A stretch of 64,000 nt of DNA from an uncultured Pirellulaceae bacterium (GTDB taxonomy: Bacteria; Planctomycetota; Planctomycetia; Pirellulales; Pirellulaceae). The notes beneath the pieces are model-generated. The model was not told where the DNA came from. It searched no databases and worked only from the letters and a program-made list of their open reading frames with translations. Made by a program: the position numbers and the translations under genes. The stretch is taken from contig CAJQQR010000228.1 in NCBI GenBank assembly GCA_905480545.1, forward strand, positions 1-64,000. Reading direction: 5' to 3'. Positions 1 to 8,858 of this stretch are shown here, piece after piece. Position 1 is the first letter of the stretch; the number at the start of each line of letters is the position of its first letter.

Positions 1-91
1 CGCGAGCCCAAATTCCGAGGATAAAACTCCTGCGGTCAAGAGGGCTCCGCACAAACGTACCCCGCTTAGGGCTGCTCCGGTTAAGGCCTGA
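1..91 (+). CDS. C-terminal tail of a basic Ala/Pro/Lys/Arg-rich protein (partial)
   Basis: Frame 2 is open from the window edge to TGA at 89-91 and encodes about 29 residues dominated by Ala, Pro, Lys and Arg, ending in PVKA. Such low-complexity basic tails occur on planctomycete histone-H1-like and other nucleic-acid-binding proteins, but the body of the gene lies outside the window and no family can be assigned. A GC-rich hairpin follows 10 bases after the stop codon, as expected at a gene end. Confidence 0.5.
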   Translation, partial: ASPNSEDKTPAVKRAPHKRTPLRAAPVKA

Positions 92-101
92 CCCGATTCA
101 C

Positions 102-120
102 GGCTCCGCCTCACGGAGCC
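102..120 (+). terminator. GC-rich hairpin after the partial gene
   Basis: GGCTCCG (102-108) pairs perfectly with CGGAGCC (114-120) around a 5-base loop. There is no T-run after it, so it would be a weak or Rho-assisted terminator. Its place just after a stop codon is the main support. Confidence 0.4.
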
Positions 121-455
121 CACTTCACCGCAGAAAGTGATCCACCATTGTTACGCCGTTCGCTGGGATGGTCAATGACCAGAAATCCCAATTTTGAAAA
201 AGCTGAAAGCCCGGGCTCCCCGGATCATCCGCTCTTGGAAGAAATTTGAATGAATCGAGCTTACATTCAGTATCCCGGAGGCATCACGCCAACCACTTTC
301 GGCATCAAAAAGTTCCCGAGTTGTGGAAACTTTGTACTCAAGAATCCCGGCAATCAGTGCCATGTGTCGCACGGAACGATCGCATACCACCAGTTACGAT
401 TCAATTTTTCCGTGACGGTTCAAAACCCTACGCCGCCCACTTGGCTCGGGCGGCG
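121..455. other. Gap with no recognised gene
   Basis: Only short overlapping open frames with no family resemblance are present. The right edge is the 3' end of the minus-strand propeller gene. I see no RNA gene or repeat here. Confidence 0.5.
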
Positions 456-1283
456 TTACTTGATTTCCACCTCCACAGCTTTACCTTCGGGCGAAATTCG
501 AAACACCTTTTTCGCCTTCGAATCGGTTACCAATACGTCACTTTCGCCAATGGCCATGCCCCCAGGGTAAGAGATGCCCTCGACACACCAAGCAACCGGT
601 TTCAAATCGCTACCAATTTTCCAAACACATTTTTTGTAACTGTCCGAGACATACATAGCGTCTCCTTTAATCAAGAGCGAATTAGGAAACTCAAACGGGC
701 GGTTATCAATCAAAACAGATCGTTTTCCATCGGGCGTGAACTTCAAGACCGCTTCCTTTAGACCCGTTACTGCAATCAAGTTCCCATCCTGATCGATTGC
801 AAGTCCGCGGACTGCCGGCTGAATGGCAAATTGCTGTGGTTCTGTTTCTCCAGCAGGGATTTTATAAATCCTTCCTGGCGCTTCGAGATCGGAAACAAAT
901 AAATTCCCGCCTTTGTCAAAAACCATTGCGTATGGCACTCCGATTCCGACTCGGTTCGTCAAAATTGGAATTGGCTTCGCTCCCTCAAATTTATAGATCT
1001 GTCTCGTCGAACTGTCACCGAAAAACAAATCGCCATCTGCCGAAACCGCAACACACCGAACAGCATTCAGCGGCGTCCGAAATTTCTTGGAGGCCTTGAA
1101 AACTTCAGACAACGCCCCATCCGAGGCAACCCTAAAAATACCAGGCAAATTCCGATCCACGACAATTAAGTCGTCACCCGAAACCGCAACGTCGATCGGA
1201 TACTGCAACTGTCCGTTGAGCTGTGAACTTAGTGACCAGCAGGTAATGAAAAACAACGGGAAAGCTAATTTGGGAACAGGCAT
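456..1283 (-). CDS. Secreted NHL/SMP-30-like beta-propeller protein
   Basis: The protein is about 275 aa. A signal peptide (hydrophobic stretch near residues 7-20, likely cleavage around LNG|QLQ) is followed by repeated blades with motifs such as DLIVVDRNLPGIFRV, GDLFFGDSSTRQIYK, GNLFVSDLEAPGRIYK and AMYVSDSYKKCVWK. These are NHL/gluconolactonase-type blades: a small residue plus D before an aromatic or Ile-Tyr-Lys strand. The family binds ligands or hydrolyses lactones; no catalytic function can be assigned from sequence. The ATG at 1283 is preferred over a TTG two codons upstream because it directly precedes the signal peptide. The protein probably acts in the periplasm or outside the cell. 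It stands alone, with a long gap on the upstream side. Confidence 0.75.
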   Translation of the reverse strand: MPVPKLAFPLFFITCWSLSSQLNGQLQYPIDVAVSGDDLIVVDRNLPGIFRVASDGALSEVFKASKKFRTPLNAVRCVAVSADGDLFFGDSSTRQIYKFEGAKPIPILTNRVGIGVPYAMVFDKGGNLFVSDLEAPGRIYKIPAGETEPQQFAIQPAVRGLAIDQDGNLIAVTGLKEAVLKFTPDGKRSVLIDNRPFEFPNSLLIKGDAMYVSDSYKKCVWKIGSDLKPVAWCVEGISYPGGMAIGESDVLVTDSKAKKVFRISPEGKAVEVEIK

Positions 1284-2093
1284 AATCAAGCGGAAGCAAT
1301 ATTTGTAAACGAAACAGTATAATCCGTGCCATTCAATACGTTAATCCACAATGAGAAAGTTCGATGAGCGTATCGTGCCCTCTCTTGAACACGAACAAAA
1401 CGACTCCCAAAATTGCAATCGGTCCCACAATTGCAATGACGACATATACAATCCTCGATGGCCAACCACCATTTCCCCAAACCACCATTTCCCCAAACTG
1501 CCGTTTCCCCAGAATACCGATGGAAACATCAAACGTAAGACAACCGCTACCAATAGACCGGTCGACTAAACCGGTGATGAACTCGCTAGACTCCGCCACC
1601 TCGCCAGTGATTCAAATTCTTGGCCTAAACTTCAAATGACATTCTATAGCGCAGTTTTGCAGCGAATTCAACGACAATCCCGCCGGTAATTTGTGTGACA
1701 ATCATTGGCAATATGTGGGTTGCATTATCGCAATAGCGATCTGAAATCCCCAACGATTCCGTCCGTTGTTCGAGCTGGTGATGAAAACTTCTTGTGACAG
1801 ATGCGAAGCAGAGCAAATGCAAATGCTGGTGCTATCGGGCAAAGTAAAAGGTTGTGTGAGAACGCCACAACAAACAGATTCGTCGCACGCGCAGACGCAG
1901 ACGCACACACGCTACCTTGCAATCGGTTGTCGAGTCCCCAAAAATGCGAAACAGACGAACGTAAAGACAAGATCCGGCTACCTCTTTCGTGCGAAATTAT
2001 TGCCGATCATAATGTTGTTTTGCTTAAGACAGTGGCGTTGCTTTAATTTAAAAATCCGCCCAAATCATCCTTTCATATTCGGACGATCTAAAC
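1284..2093. other. Long gap with a 16-bp tandem repeat and one doubtful small membrane ORF
   Basis: No confident gene. A minus-strand frame (GTG at 1599 to stop at 1333, 88 aa) has one convincing hydrophobic segment near residues 56-77 (VYVVIAIVGPIAILGVVLFV) followed by basic residues, and could be a small single-pass membrane protein, but nothing else supports it. The interval also holds a 16-bp repeat (1465-1512) and must contain the promoter of the AbgT gene. Confidence 0.4.
1465..1512. repeat. Three tandem copies of a 16-bp unit
   Basis: ACCACCATTTCCCCAA occurs at 1465-1480 and exactly again at 1481-1496, followed by a diverged third copy at 1497-1512. The unit length is not a multiple of three, which argues against a coding role on either strand. 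Confidence 0.85.
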
Positions 2094-3980
2094 ATGTCGG
2101 ATCCAAAAGAATCTCCTAAAACCAATGCGGCTTCTAGCAAAAGCCTGATCGTGCGATTCCTCGATTTCATTGAGTGGATGGGAAACAAACTTCCCGACCC
2201 CGCCGTGTTGTTTCTTGTTGGGCTGTTCGCTGTCTGGGGCATGTCTGCAATATTCTCCACGATGACGTTTACCGAGACGATGCCCGGCGCCTCAGAACCG
2301 ATTAAAGTCGTGAATCTTATTTCCTTGGAAAAGGGCGCCGATTTCCTCTCTAGGATGGTTGAAATATTTGTTGGGTTTCACCCATTAGGTGTGGTCCTCG
2401 TTGCATTACTCGGTGTTGGTGTCGCTGAAAAATCAGGATTTATTAATGCTGTACTGAAAACGATGTTGATCGCGACACCGAAATCGTTGTTAACGCCAAT
2501 GTTGATTTTGGTTGCAGTGGTTAGCCATACCGCGGCGGATGCTGGATACGTTTTAGTGATACCGATCGGCGGCGTTATGTTTTACGCAGCGGGACGGCAT
2601 CCACTGGCCGGAATTGCAGCAGCCTTTGCTGGCGTATCTGGCGGATTTAGTGCGAATTTCATTCCATCGGGAATCGATCCGCTTCTCGCGGGATTCACTC
2701 AAGCGGGTGCAGAGCAGGTGGATTCTGCATACGCGGTAAATCCTCTTTGCAACATCTACTTTACGGCAGCATCATCCATCCTAATTGTTTTGATCGGATG
2801 GTTTCTAACCGATTGGGTCATTGAACCTCGACTGAAAAATACACCTGTCGACGGTAACCCTGATGACATGCCAACCTTGGACGATTTGAGTGACGCTGAA
2901 GTTACTGGGATGAAATGCGGGATGCTATCAGTCCTCGTGGGTGCGATCTTATTGGTACTTTGGGCGTTTCCCCAGAATTCAACGCTACGGGATTCGTTGG
3001 GACAGCTGGATTCCTACAAGAACACTGAGGTTCAATATGGAATCGAATTCATGAACAGCGACGCGGAAGCAAACGCCGGTGAAGGCGACGCTTCCGAAAT
3101 GGATGAGGACCTCTCATCGCGACCACCGAAAATCGTATCCGTCGCTGGCCCCGCAAAAACCGCTCACTTGTTGATCGATGATCTCGTCACCAAGGTCGGA
3201 AGCACATCGGTCGCAACAATCCGAGAAGCACGCGATGCGTTCGAAAACTTAAAACCTGATGTTCCAGTTGTTGTCGCCGTGAAACGAGGCGAGAGCGAAA
3301 TCTACGCTGCCTTCGAAGCCAAGCCTGTCCCCGGAGCTCCGATGATGAATGCGATTGTGCCAATCATTTTCCTATTTTTCTTGATACCGGGTTTGGTGCA
3401 TGGTTACGTCTCTGGACGGTTCGGAAATCATCGCGATGTCGTGAAGGGAATGTCACAGACAATGGAAACAATGGGTTACTATCTCGTGCTTGTTTTCTTC
3501 GCTGCACTGTTTATCGATGCGTTCAATACTTCACATATTGGAAAATTAATCGCCCTCAAGGGTGCAAACTTTATCAAGGAATCAGAGTTGCCCGCGGCGG
3601 TTACCATCATGGGGATTATCTTTCTTTCAGCAGCAGTCAATTTGCTGGTCGGTTCCGCGTCTGCGAAATGGGCAATGTTGGCTCCGATTTTCGTGCCGAT
3701 GCTTATGCTACTGGGGATCTCTCCAGAGATGACTCAGGCGGCATACCGCGTGGGTGACTCGACCACGAACATTATCACACCGATGATGCCCTACTTTCCG
3801 TTGGTCGTCGTCTTCTGTCAGAAGTACGTTAAGAGCACCGGCATCGGAACGGTTGCCGCCATGATGCTGCCGTTCTCGATTACGTTTTTGGTAACTTGGG
3901 CAATTTTTCTGCTGATCTACTGGCAGATTGGAGTACCCCTTGGCGTAGACTCAAGTTACACGTTTTCTATGCCAACCTAA
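2094..3980 (+). CDS. AbgT-family transporter with a PDZ-like insert
   Basis: A 628-aa inner-membrane protein. AbgT members such as E. coli AbgT (about 510 aa) import p-aminobenzoyl-glutamate or export antifolates. Family features seen: N-terminal LPDPAVLFL, GVGVAEKSGFI, VVSHTAADAGYVLVIPIGG, SGGFSANFIPSGIDPL, and near the C terminus NLLVGSASAKWAMLAPIFVP and RVGDSTTNIITPMMPYFPL. The extra length sits in one loop (about residues 300-415): an acidic linker followed by about 70 residues resembling the second half of a PDZ domain (DDLVTKVGSTSVATIREA, then a VVVAVKRG strand). I infer this loop lies outside the membrane; which side is not clear. Stand-alone gene with no transporter partner nearby. 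The substrate cannot be told from sequence. Confidence 0.85.
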   Translation: MSDPKESPKTNAASSKSLIVRFLDFIEWMGNKLPDPAVLFLVGLFAVWGMSAIFSTMTFTETMPGASEPIKVVNLISLEKGADFLSRMVEIFVGFHPLGVVLVALLGVGVAEKSGFINAVLKTMLIATPKSLLTPMLILVAVVSHTAADAGYVLVIPIGGVMFYAAGRHPLAGIAAAFAGVSGGFSANFIPSGIDPLLAGFTQAGAEQVDSAYAVNPLCNIYFTAASSILIVLIGWFLTDWVIEPRLKNTPVDGNPDDMPTLDDLSDAEVTGMKCGMLSVLVGAILLVLWAFPQNSTLRDSLGQLDSYKNTEVQYGIEFMNSDAEANAGEGDASEMDEDLSSRPPKIVSVAGPAKTAHLLIDDLVTKVGSTSVATIREARDAFENLKPDVPVVVAVKRGESEIYAAFEAKPVPGAPMMNAIVPIIFLFFLIPGLVHGYVSGRFGNHRDVVKGMSQTMETMGYYLVLVFFAALFIDAFNTSHIGKLIALKGANFIKESELPAAVTIMGIIFLSAAVNLLVGSASAKWAMLAPIFVPMLMLLGISPEMTQAAYRVGDSTTNIITPMMPYFPLVVVFCQKYVKSTGIGTVAAMMLPFSITFLVTWAIFLLIYWQIGVPLGVDSSYTFSMPT

Positions 3981-4561
3981 GACAGTTCGAGGGGCAACCG
4001 ATGCTTCAATGCAACCAAAGTAGGTTGGTCGTAGATAGGTTACGTCAACGATTAACTTGCTTCGTGACCCGACAAACGGTTAGTCGAGAAAAGTCGCTAC
4101 CGCTACACAACCAGCACAAAACGAAGTCAAAAAAAGCAAATAGCGGTACATCGAAAACCATCCAATAAGAAAACCCAAAACTGTCAGTTATTCTTAGCTT
4201 ACGATTTTAAGTTGGGCCGAAAGAAAATTTGCCGTCGAATCGTTTCTGAAGAAATGGCAAGCGACCTTCTCGAGATCGGGCATACCGATCCAAAAATTCC
4301 GTCAATCCCAGACGTCTATTTCACGACATTCAAGACAACATTTTTTCGCCGATTGAAAATCGCGGTCGCCAGCAATGATTGCATCCCATTGCTATCTTCC
4401 GGTTTCAATCACGACGGAGTTTTAGGTCCTGCCCCTTTTCTTTTACCAGTTTTTCCTGAAAAACCGGAAAATGAATCTCACATTCATTCTGTTTGATTTT
4501 CCATGCAACCGATAAGGAGTTATTACTAGAATGCAGAAACGATCACTCATTGCCTGAATCC
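3981..4561. other. Gap with a possible leader ORF at its right end
   Basis: Two open frames (to 4168 and 4212-4496) have irregular composition and no recognisable family, so I leave them uncalled. At the right end an AAGGAG (4514-4519) precedes an 8-codon ORF at 4531-4557 that ends 4 bases before the next gene's ATG. Confidence 0.4.
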
Positions 4562-4936
4562 ATGAATCAATCGGAAATTACGTCGCTAGCTGAAAACGTT
4601 CTACTCTGGATCGGTTTTGGAACGGTGGTCGGACTGACCGCCAAAGTCATCATGCCAGGACGCGACCCGGGCGGTTCGATCGCAACGGTGATTATGGGAA
4701 TAGGCGGAAGTGTCATCGGCTGTGGGATTTACAAATTGATTAAACCGGAAGTTGTCGTTTCTCCGATTAGCGGATTCGGCTTTTGCATTGGAACGATCGG
4801 CGCTTTTATCGTTTTGATTTTCTATAAGATCATGGGGGGATACTGGTTTACCGAAGGCGAGCACCTTTCTCGTGGCCACATCTACCGGCGTCGACGACGT
4901 CGGAGATTTAACTCGAATTACGACTATGACTATTGA
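4562..4936 (+). CDS. GlsB/YeaQ/YmgE-type (transglycosylase-associated) membrane protein
   Basis: About 124 aa with three hydrophobic segments rich in Gly: WIGFGTVVGLTAKVIMPG, GSIATVIMGIGGSVIGCGIY and FGFCIGTIGAFIVLIFYKIMG. The pattern G-x-x-A-x-x-(I/L)-x-P-G-x-x-P/G-G-G is characteristic of PF04226 small membrane proteins, often stress-induced and of unknown biochemical role. An Arg-rich stretch (RRRRRRR) and a Tyr-Asp tail form a cytoplasmic C-terminal extension unlike the usual roughly 80-aa members. I chose ATG 4562; an in-frame upstream start at 4493 would add 23 non-hydrophobic residues. The good Shine-Dalgarno at 4514-4519 serves a short upstream ORF rather than this ATG. Confidence 0.7.
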   Translation: MNQSEITSLAENVLLWIGFGTVVGLTAKVIMPGRDPGGSIATVIMGIGGSVIGCGIYKLIKPEVVVSPISGFGFCIGTIGAFIVLIFYKIMGGYWFTEGEHLSRGHIYRRRRRRRFNSNYDYDY

Positions 4937-5038
4937 TTTAGGGTCGGCGCAACCGTTCGACCATTTTGGTTGCATCCCTTTTTGACGGGTTCGCAAAATC
5001 TTGACAGTACTTTTTCAAATTCCTGTTGAATTCAGTTC

Positions 5039-6184
5039 ATGGCACTTATAAGTCGAGTTGGAATGATTGGCTGTGGTTCAATGGGCGGCCAAATCGCCGA
5101 GTGGTTACACCGGCACGGAGTCAACATCGTCCTTTTCGACGTTAATGAAGACCAAGCCCATCAACTTAGCAAACGACTTTTCGCAGAAAACCAAATCGAA
5201 TGCCCAATCGCTGCAGAGCTTAGCGGGCTGGGTGAATGCGACTTGATCATTGAGAGCATTTTGGAAGACGCAGTCGCGAAATCGCAGCTTTTCAGGCAAC
5301 TTGAAACGTGCATTGGTAGTAGTCCGGCCATTTTTGCGTCCAATACATCAACCATCAAGATCTCCGAGATTGCTTCCCAACTGGAAACTCCAAGCCGTTT
5401 AATTGGAACCCATTTCTTTCATCCGGTTGACCGCCGATCTTTGGTTGAGGTGATCCAGTCTGATCATTCGGATCCGCCATCGGTGGAACGGGCTCGCATA
5501 TTCCTCACTTCGGTCGACAAACAACCGATCGTTGTAAAAGACACACCCGGATTCATTGTCAATCGCTTACTTTTTCCTTACCTCGCCGAGGCAATGCAAT
5601 TACTTCAGAATGGTCACATGATTTCCGAGGTTGATCATGCCGCTTGTGACTACGGAATGCCGTGGGGCCCGTTTGAATTGGCCGATGCAATTGGCCTCGA
5701 TGTCGCTTATTTTTCTGCAAAGAGTCTTTTTTTGGAGCTGGGCAATCGGGCCGCCATGTCACCGATATTGCCGAGGCTTGTAAAAAAGAAGGCGTTTGGA
5801 AAAAAAACGGGCTCAGGATTTTACGACTACGACTCAAAGGCGAATAAAGGATTGGAATCACCGTTGGCTACTGAGATCGTTGCAAAGTATGTTCAATCGC
5901 CTTCACCGATCGTCGGAACAATGATCGAAAGGATGATGTATGCCGTTCTTGTCGAGGCAAGTATCTTGTTGCAGGAGCAGATTGTCGAAACGCCGGCGTT
6001 GATCGATTTAGCTCTGGTCAAAGGATTAGATTTTCCCGAATCGCCCCGTGGCATTTTTGGCTGGGCAGAATCACTGGGCCCTGAAAACGTTGTCCAACGA
6101 CTCAAGCAACTCGCGAATCTTGGTGAGCGATTTCACCCAACAAAATGGTTGATTGACCAAGCGGCAGCAGGCACCTTTTCCTAG
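5039..6184 (+). CDS. 3-hydroxyacyl-CoA dehydrogenase
   Basis: A 381-aa cytoplasmic enzyme oxidising L-3-hydroxyacyl-CoA to 3-ketoacyl-CoA with NAD+ in beta-oxidation or a related route. The Rossmann fold starts at residue 7 with GMIGCGSMGGQIAEW. GTHFFHPVD corresponds to the HFFNP motif that carries the catalytic His; PGFIVNRLLFPYLAEA and MPWGPFELADAIGLDVA are family signatures; FGKKTGSGFYDYD closes the first C-terminal domain. At 381 aa it is longer than mono-domain HBD enzymes (about 285 aa) because a second 3HCDH domain follows (IERMMYAVLVEAS to about residue 370), as in the dehydrogenase half of FadB. It has no hydratase half. Its stop lies 55 bases before the next gene's ATG. Confidence 0.88.
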   Translation: MALISRVGMIGCGSMGGQIAEWLHRHGVNIVLFDVNEDQAHQLSKRLFAENQIECPIAAELSGLGECDLIIESILEDAVAKSQLFRQLETCIGSSPAIFASNTSTIKISEIASQLETPSRLIGTHFFHPVDRRSLVEVIQSDHSDPPSVERARIFLTSVDKQPIVVKDTPGFIVNRLLFPYLAEAMQLLQNGHMISEVDHAACDYGMPWGPFELADAIGLDVAYFSAKSLFLELGNRAAMSPILPRLVKKKAFGKKTGSGFYDYDSKANKGLESPLATEIVAKYVQSPSPIVGTMIERMMYAVLVEASILLQEQIVETPALIDLALVKGLDFPESPRGIFGWAESLGPENVVQRLKQLANLGERFHPTKWLIDQAAAGTFS

Positions 6185-6239
6185 GTCGTTCTCCTTTTCA
6201 AACCCGTTAATTCCGCCTTGGCATGCAGATCAAATTACA

Positions 6240-6764
6240 ATGCTCGATCCAAATGAACAGTTATTCCTGCATGAGCGGCATAAACCACTCGAAAAACTGC
6301 CAACCAATCGCGAGTTATTGGTTGTCGTCCCACAACTTCGAAGCAATGTCAATCTTTCGCGAATTGCGCGAGCGGCGGGTTGCTGTGGCGTAAAAAAAAT
6401 GATCATCGAAGGCAATGCGAAAATTGATCGGAAGATTGCCCGCGACGCGAGCGAGACCATCGAGTTTGAGCGAAGACAATCGCTGCCCCCAACGCTTAAA
6501 AGACTTAAATCGGACGGATATGTGCTTGTCGGGCTTGAACAGACGACAAACTCAACGCGCATCTACGACTACCCATTCCCAAAAAGAATGGCATTGGTGA
6601 TCGGCCATGAACGCAACGGTATAACAAACGATGTTCTGGGCCTATTGGACGCGACAATCGAAATCCCTGTTTTTGGCTTGCCCTTCAGTTATAACGCCGC
6701 AACTGCCACTGCCATGGCGTTATATGAATACTGCCGACAAGCTTTAACAAATCCATCGGATTAA
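6240..6764 (+). CDS. SpoU/TrmH-family RNA 2'-O-methyltransferase
   Basis: A 174-aa cytoplasmic SPOUT enzyme that should methylate a ribose 2'-OH in tRNA or rRNA using SAM. The three family motifs are in order: N-RIARAAGCCGVKKMI (motif 1, with the NLSRIARA Asn/Arg), MALVIGHERNGITNDVL (motif 2, normally GxExxG) and IEIPVFGLPFSYNAATATAM (motif 3, with SYN where SLN is usual). Start ATG 6240 gives a compact domain; an upstream ATG at 6153 overlaps the preceding gene and adds residues with no counterpart. There is no added RNA-binding domain, so the target cannot be inferred. The Leu-to-Tyr change in motif 3 is mild. Confidence 0.8.
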   Translation: MLDPNEQLFLHERHKPLEKLPTNRELLVVVPQLRSNVNLSRIARAAGCCGVKKMIIEGNAKIDRKIARDASETIEFERRQSLPPTLKRLKSDGYVLVGLEQTTNSTRIYDYPFPKRMALVIGHERNGITNDVLGLLDATIEIPVFGLPFSYNAATATAMALYEYCRQALTNPSD

Positions 6765-7127
6765 CCTTATGGGCAAGATCCTCCCTGCATTTCGATGAAC
6801 TTGATTGGAATAATGCCCGATAACCTTGCAAATAATTGTTCTTTTTATTCTTCGGCACAAGACTTGCTCCCACTCGACATTGGCGGAATGCTTCGGATTC
6901 GCGTTGCCCGATTGGTTAAGACGGAACAATTTTTTCTAAAAACCATCTCAGCATGAACGAAAAATCTCAAAACGAGATTCGCGCGTTCTTTGCTGAAACA
7001 AATCTCCGGAAATGGGCGTATAAAAGGCAAGAGTTCGTGTGAGCATTTTCTCGCCACATGTTGAATCAACGGCAAATCCAATGGGATTTTTCTAACTGTG
7101 TAATCACTTTTCTTGAGGGCTTGGGTT
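6765..7127. other. Gap with a 29-codon ORF of unknown status
   Basis: ATG 6953 to TGA 7042 encodes a 29-residue charged peptide beginning MNEKSQNEIR. Nothing supports it beyond being open. The interval must hold the promoter of the kinase-like gene; GAGGG at 7116-7120 lies 7 bases before the chosen GTG start of that gene. Confidence 0.35.
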
Positions 7128-8711
7128 GTGAAAGGCACTCGCATCGGTCCGTTTTCGGTACATGACAAACTTGGACCTCACAAACGGCATCACGTATATC
7201 GAGCAACACAAACGGAACAGCATCGCGATGTTGCGTTGAAGTTTATCAAAGTCCCACCGGACGTACCGCCCGCAAAAGCGATAAGCCGAATTCAGCGCGA
7301 GACCAAAATCCTCAAGCAATTGAATCATCCGAACTTGGTGAAGGTTCATGGTGCGGGGATGGAAAACGGAAATATTTTTTTTGCACTTGAGCTTGTCGAT
7401 GGCGAGCCACTGTCAGCGATCCTTTCACGTCGCAGTAAGTTAAACTGGGAGCAAGCGTCAGATTACGCCCGCCAAATTGCTTGCTGTCTTGAGTACCTTC
7501 ACTCTCAAGAAATGGTGCATTTGAAGTTAACGCCAGACAAAATTTTGATCACGCCGGACGGCCAAGTGAAAGTCACTGATCTGCGATTAAACCGATCCAA
7601 AAAAAAACGATGGGATTCGGTTCGAAAAAAATCGATGGACATTGCGGCATACCTTCCGCCGGAGCAATTCGCGGGGGAAAAGGGTACTGCCAAAAGCGAC
7701 TTTTATTCGTTGGGCATCATTCTTTTTGAAATGCTCACCGGAAAAATACCTTACACCGCCGATTCCTTTGCAACTCTTGCAAAGCAAAAAGGGATTAAAC
7801 GAGCACCGTTAATTTCTGAATTCACTTTGGAATGTCCGATGTGGATGGAGAAAGTGGTTGCGTCTCTTCTTGAAATCGATCCGGCCAAACGTCCGTTCAG
7901 TGCTCGTGCGGTCATCGTTGCCCTAGATGACGTGCGACGTGCCGATCGTGATGGGACTGGCTTCGCCGAAAAGATGGTGAGTGGCTTCAGTCCATTGACG
8001 GCGGGCAAGGACAAAACCGAGGCCAAAAAGGCGTTGGGGCTGAAAAGCAAAAAACGACCAGAAGATGACGTTCCTATTTTCCAAAGCACCACGTTTTTGG
8101 TTTCATCACTTGCCATCATCGTCGTAATCATGGCGAGTCTCATTTTCTTTCTTCGGCCCGAATCGCCCGAGCAGCTTTTCCAACGCGCTGAACAGGAATA
8201 CAAAGATGGCAACTTGAATCGCGCACGGGTTACCCTCCGTGATCTGATCAAGCGAGGCGATACCGAATTCCTTGCAGATGCCGAAGATATGTACGTGGGA
8301 ATCAGAGCCGAGAGCCTCGTGCAACGCGCTATGAATCGTCCAACCATTGCGTTTGATCTGCCGGGCCCCACCATGAAATTTTATCGAGCCTTCGAACATG
8401 AATTAAATAAAAGATACGACGAGGCGATTGAATCTTACGACGAGGTATTGACGACCGTTTCCTACGACAACCTTGAAGAACGTCACATTTTCAACGTTGC
8501 AACTGCCCAGAAAAAAGCGATCAAGGCAAAAAAGAATTCTGAACAACAAAAAGAGAAACCGTCCAAACCGCAAAAAGAAATCGACGAGCAAAACAAAAAC
8601 AAATCGCAAACGGTGATACCCCAAACCAATGAGGATGATACCGACACAAATCCGAAACAGGGTGGGCAATCGAACCCAAAAGACAAAACGTCTGGCAAGA
8701 TTCCGTCTTAG
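7128..8711 (+). CDS. Membrane-anchored Ser/Thr kinase homologue, probable pseudokinase, with a TPR-like outer region
   Basis: About 527 aa from GTG 7128 (a TTG at 7113 is possible, but the Shine-Dalgarno-like GAGGG favours GTG). An N-terminal kinase fold (about 8-270) keeps the VALKFIK lysine (K38), a helix-C Glu (RIQRETKIL) and the PPEQ and SDFYSLGIILFEMLTGKIPY subdomains. The catalytic loop, normally HRDLKPxN, reads HLKLTPDK (131-138): the catalytic Asp is Lys133 and the Mg-binding Asn is Lys138. The Gly-rich loop is GPHKRHHVY, and DFG is DLR (151-153). One membrane span follows (about 322-344), then a TPR-like helical region (AEQEYKDGNLNRARVTLRDL) and a Lys/Gln-rich tail. It likely binds a partner or nucleotide without phosphotransfer. 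Found beside an unknown 173-aa protein. Confidence 0.8.
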   Translation: MKGTRIGPFSVHDKLGPHKRHHVYRATQTEQHRDVALKFIKVPPDVPPAKAISRIQRETKILKQLNHPNLVKVHGAGMENGNIFFALELVDGEPLSAILSRRSKLNWEQASDYARQIACCLEYLHSQEMVHLKLTPDKILITPDGQVKVTDLRLNRSKKKRWDSVRKKSMDIAAYLPPEQFAGEKGTAKSDFYSLGIILFEMLTGKIPYTADSFATLAKQKGIKRAPLISEFTLECPMWMEKVVASLLEIDPAKRPFSARAVIVALDDVRRADRDGTGFAEKMVSGFSPLTAGKDKTEAKKALGLKSKKRPEDDVPIFQSTTFLVSSLAIIVVIMASLIFFLRPESPEQLFQRAEQEYKDGNLNRARVTLRDLIKRGDTEFLADAEDMYVGIRAESLVQRAMNRPTIAFDLPGPTMKFYRAFEHELNKRYDEAIESYDEVLTTVSYDNLEERHIFNVATAQKKAIKAKKNSEQQKEKPSKPQKEIDEQNKNKSQTVIPQTNEDDTDTNPKQGGQSNPKDKTSGKIPS

Positions 8712-8858
8712 AAAAGTAACCGAAAAACCATTAAAGGCCGTGAAAACCGTGCAATCCACCGCAATTGGGCAGCCATTCAGACAGATTGAGCTTGACCAAT
8801 CGTTGTTAGACAACATTAATTAAGTGGGGAATTTTCGAATTCTAATTGAGGTGTTGCG

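Noticed and set aside
1801..2119. Short GCAGAC/ACACAC-rich repeats and overlapping frames before the AbgT gene
   Set aside because: Too short and irregular for a defined repeat or for a CRISPR array; the frames contradict each other.
4212..4496. A 94-aa plus-strand ORF upstream of the GlsB-type gene
   Set aside because: No recognisable domain, uneven composition and no good ribosome binding site.
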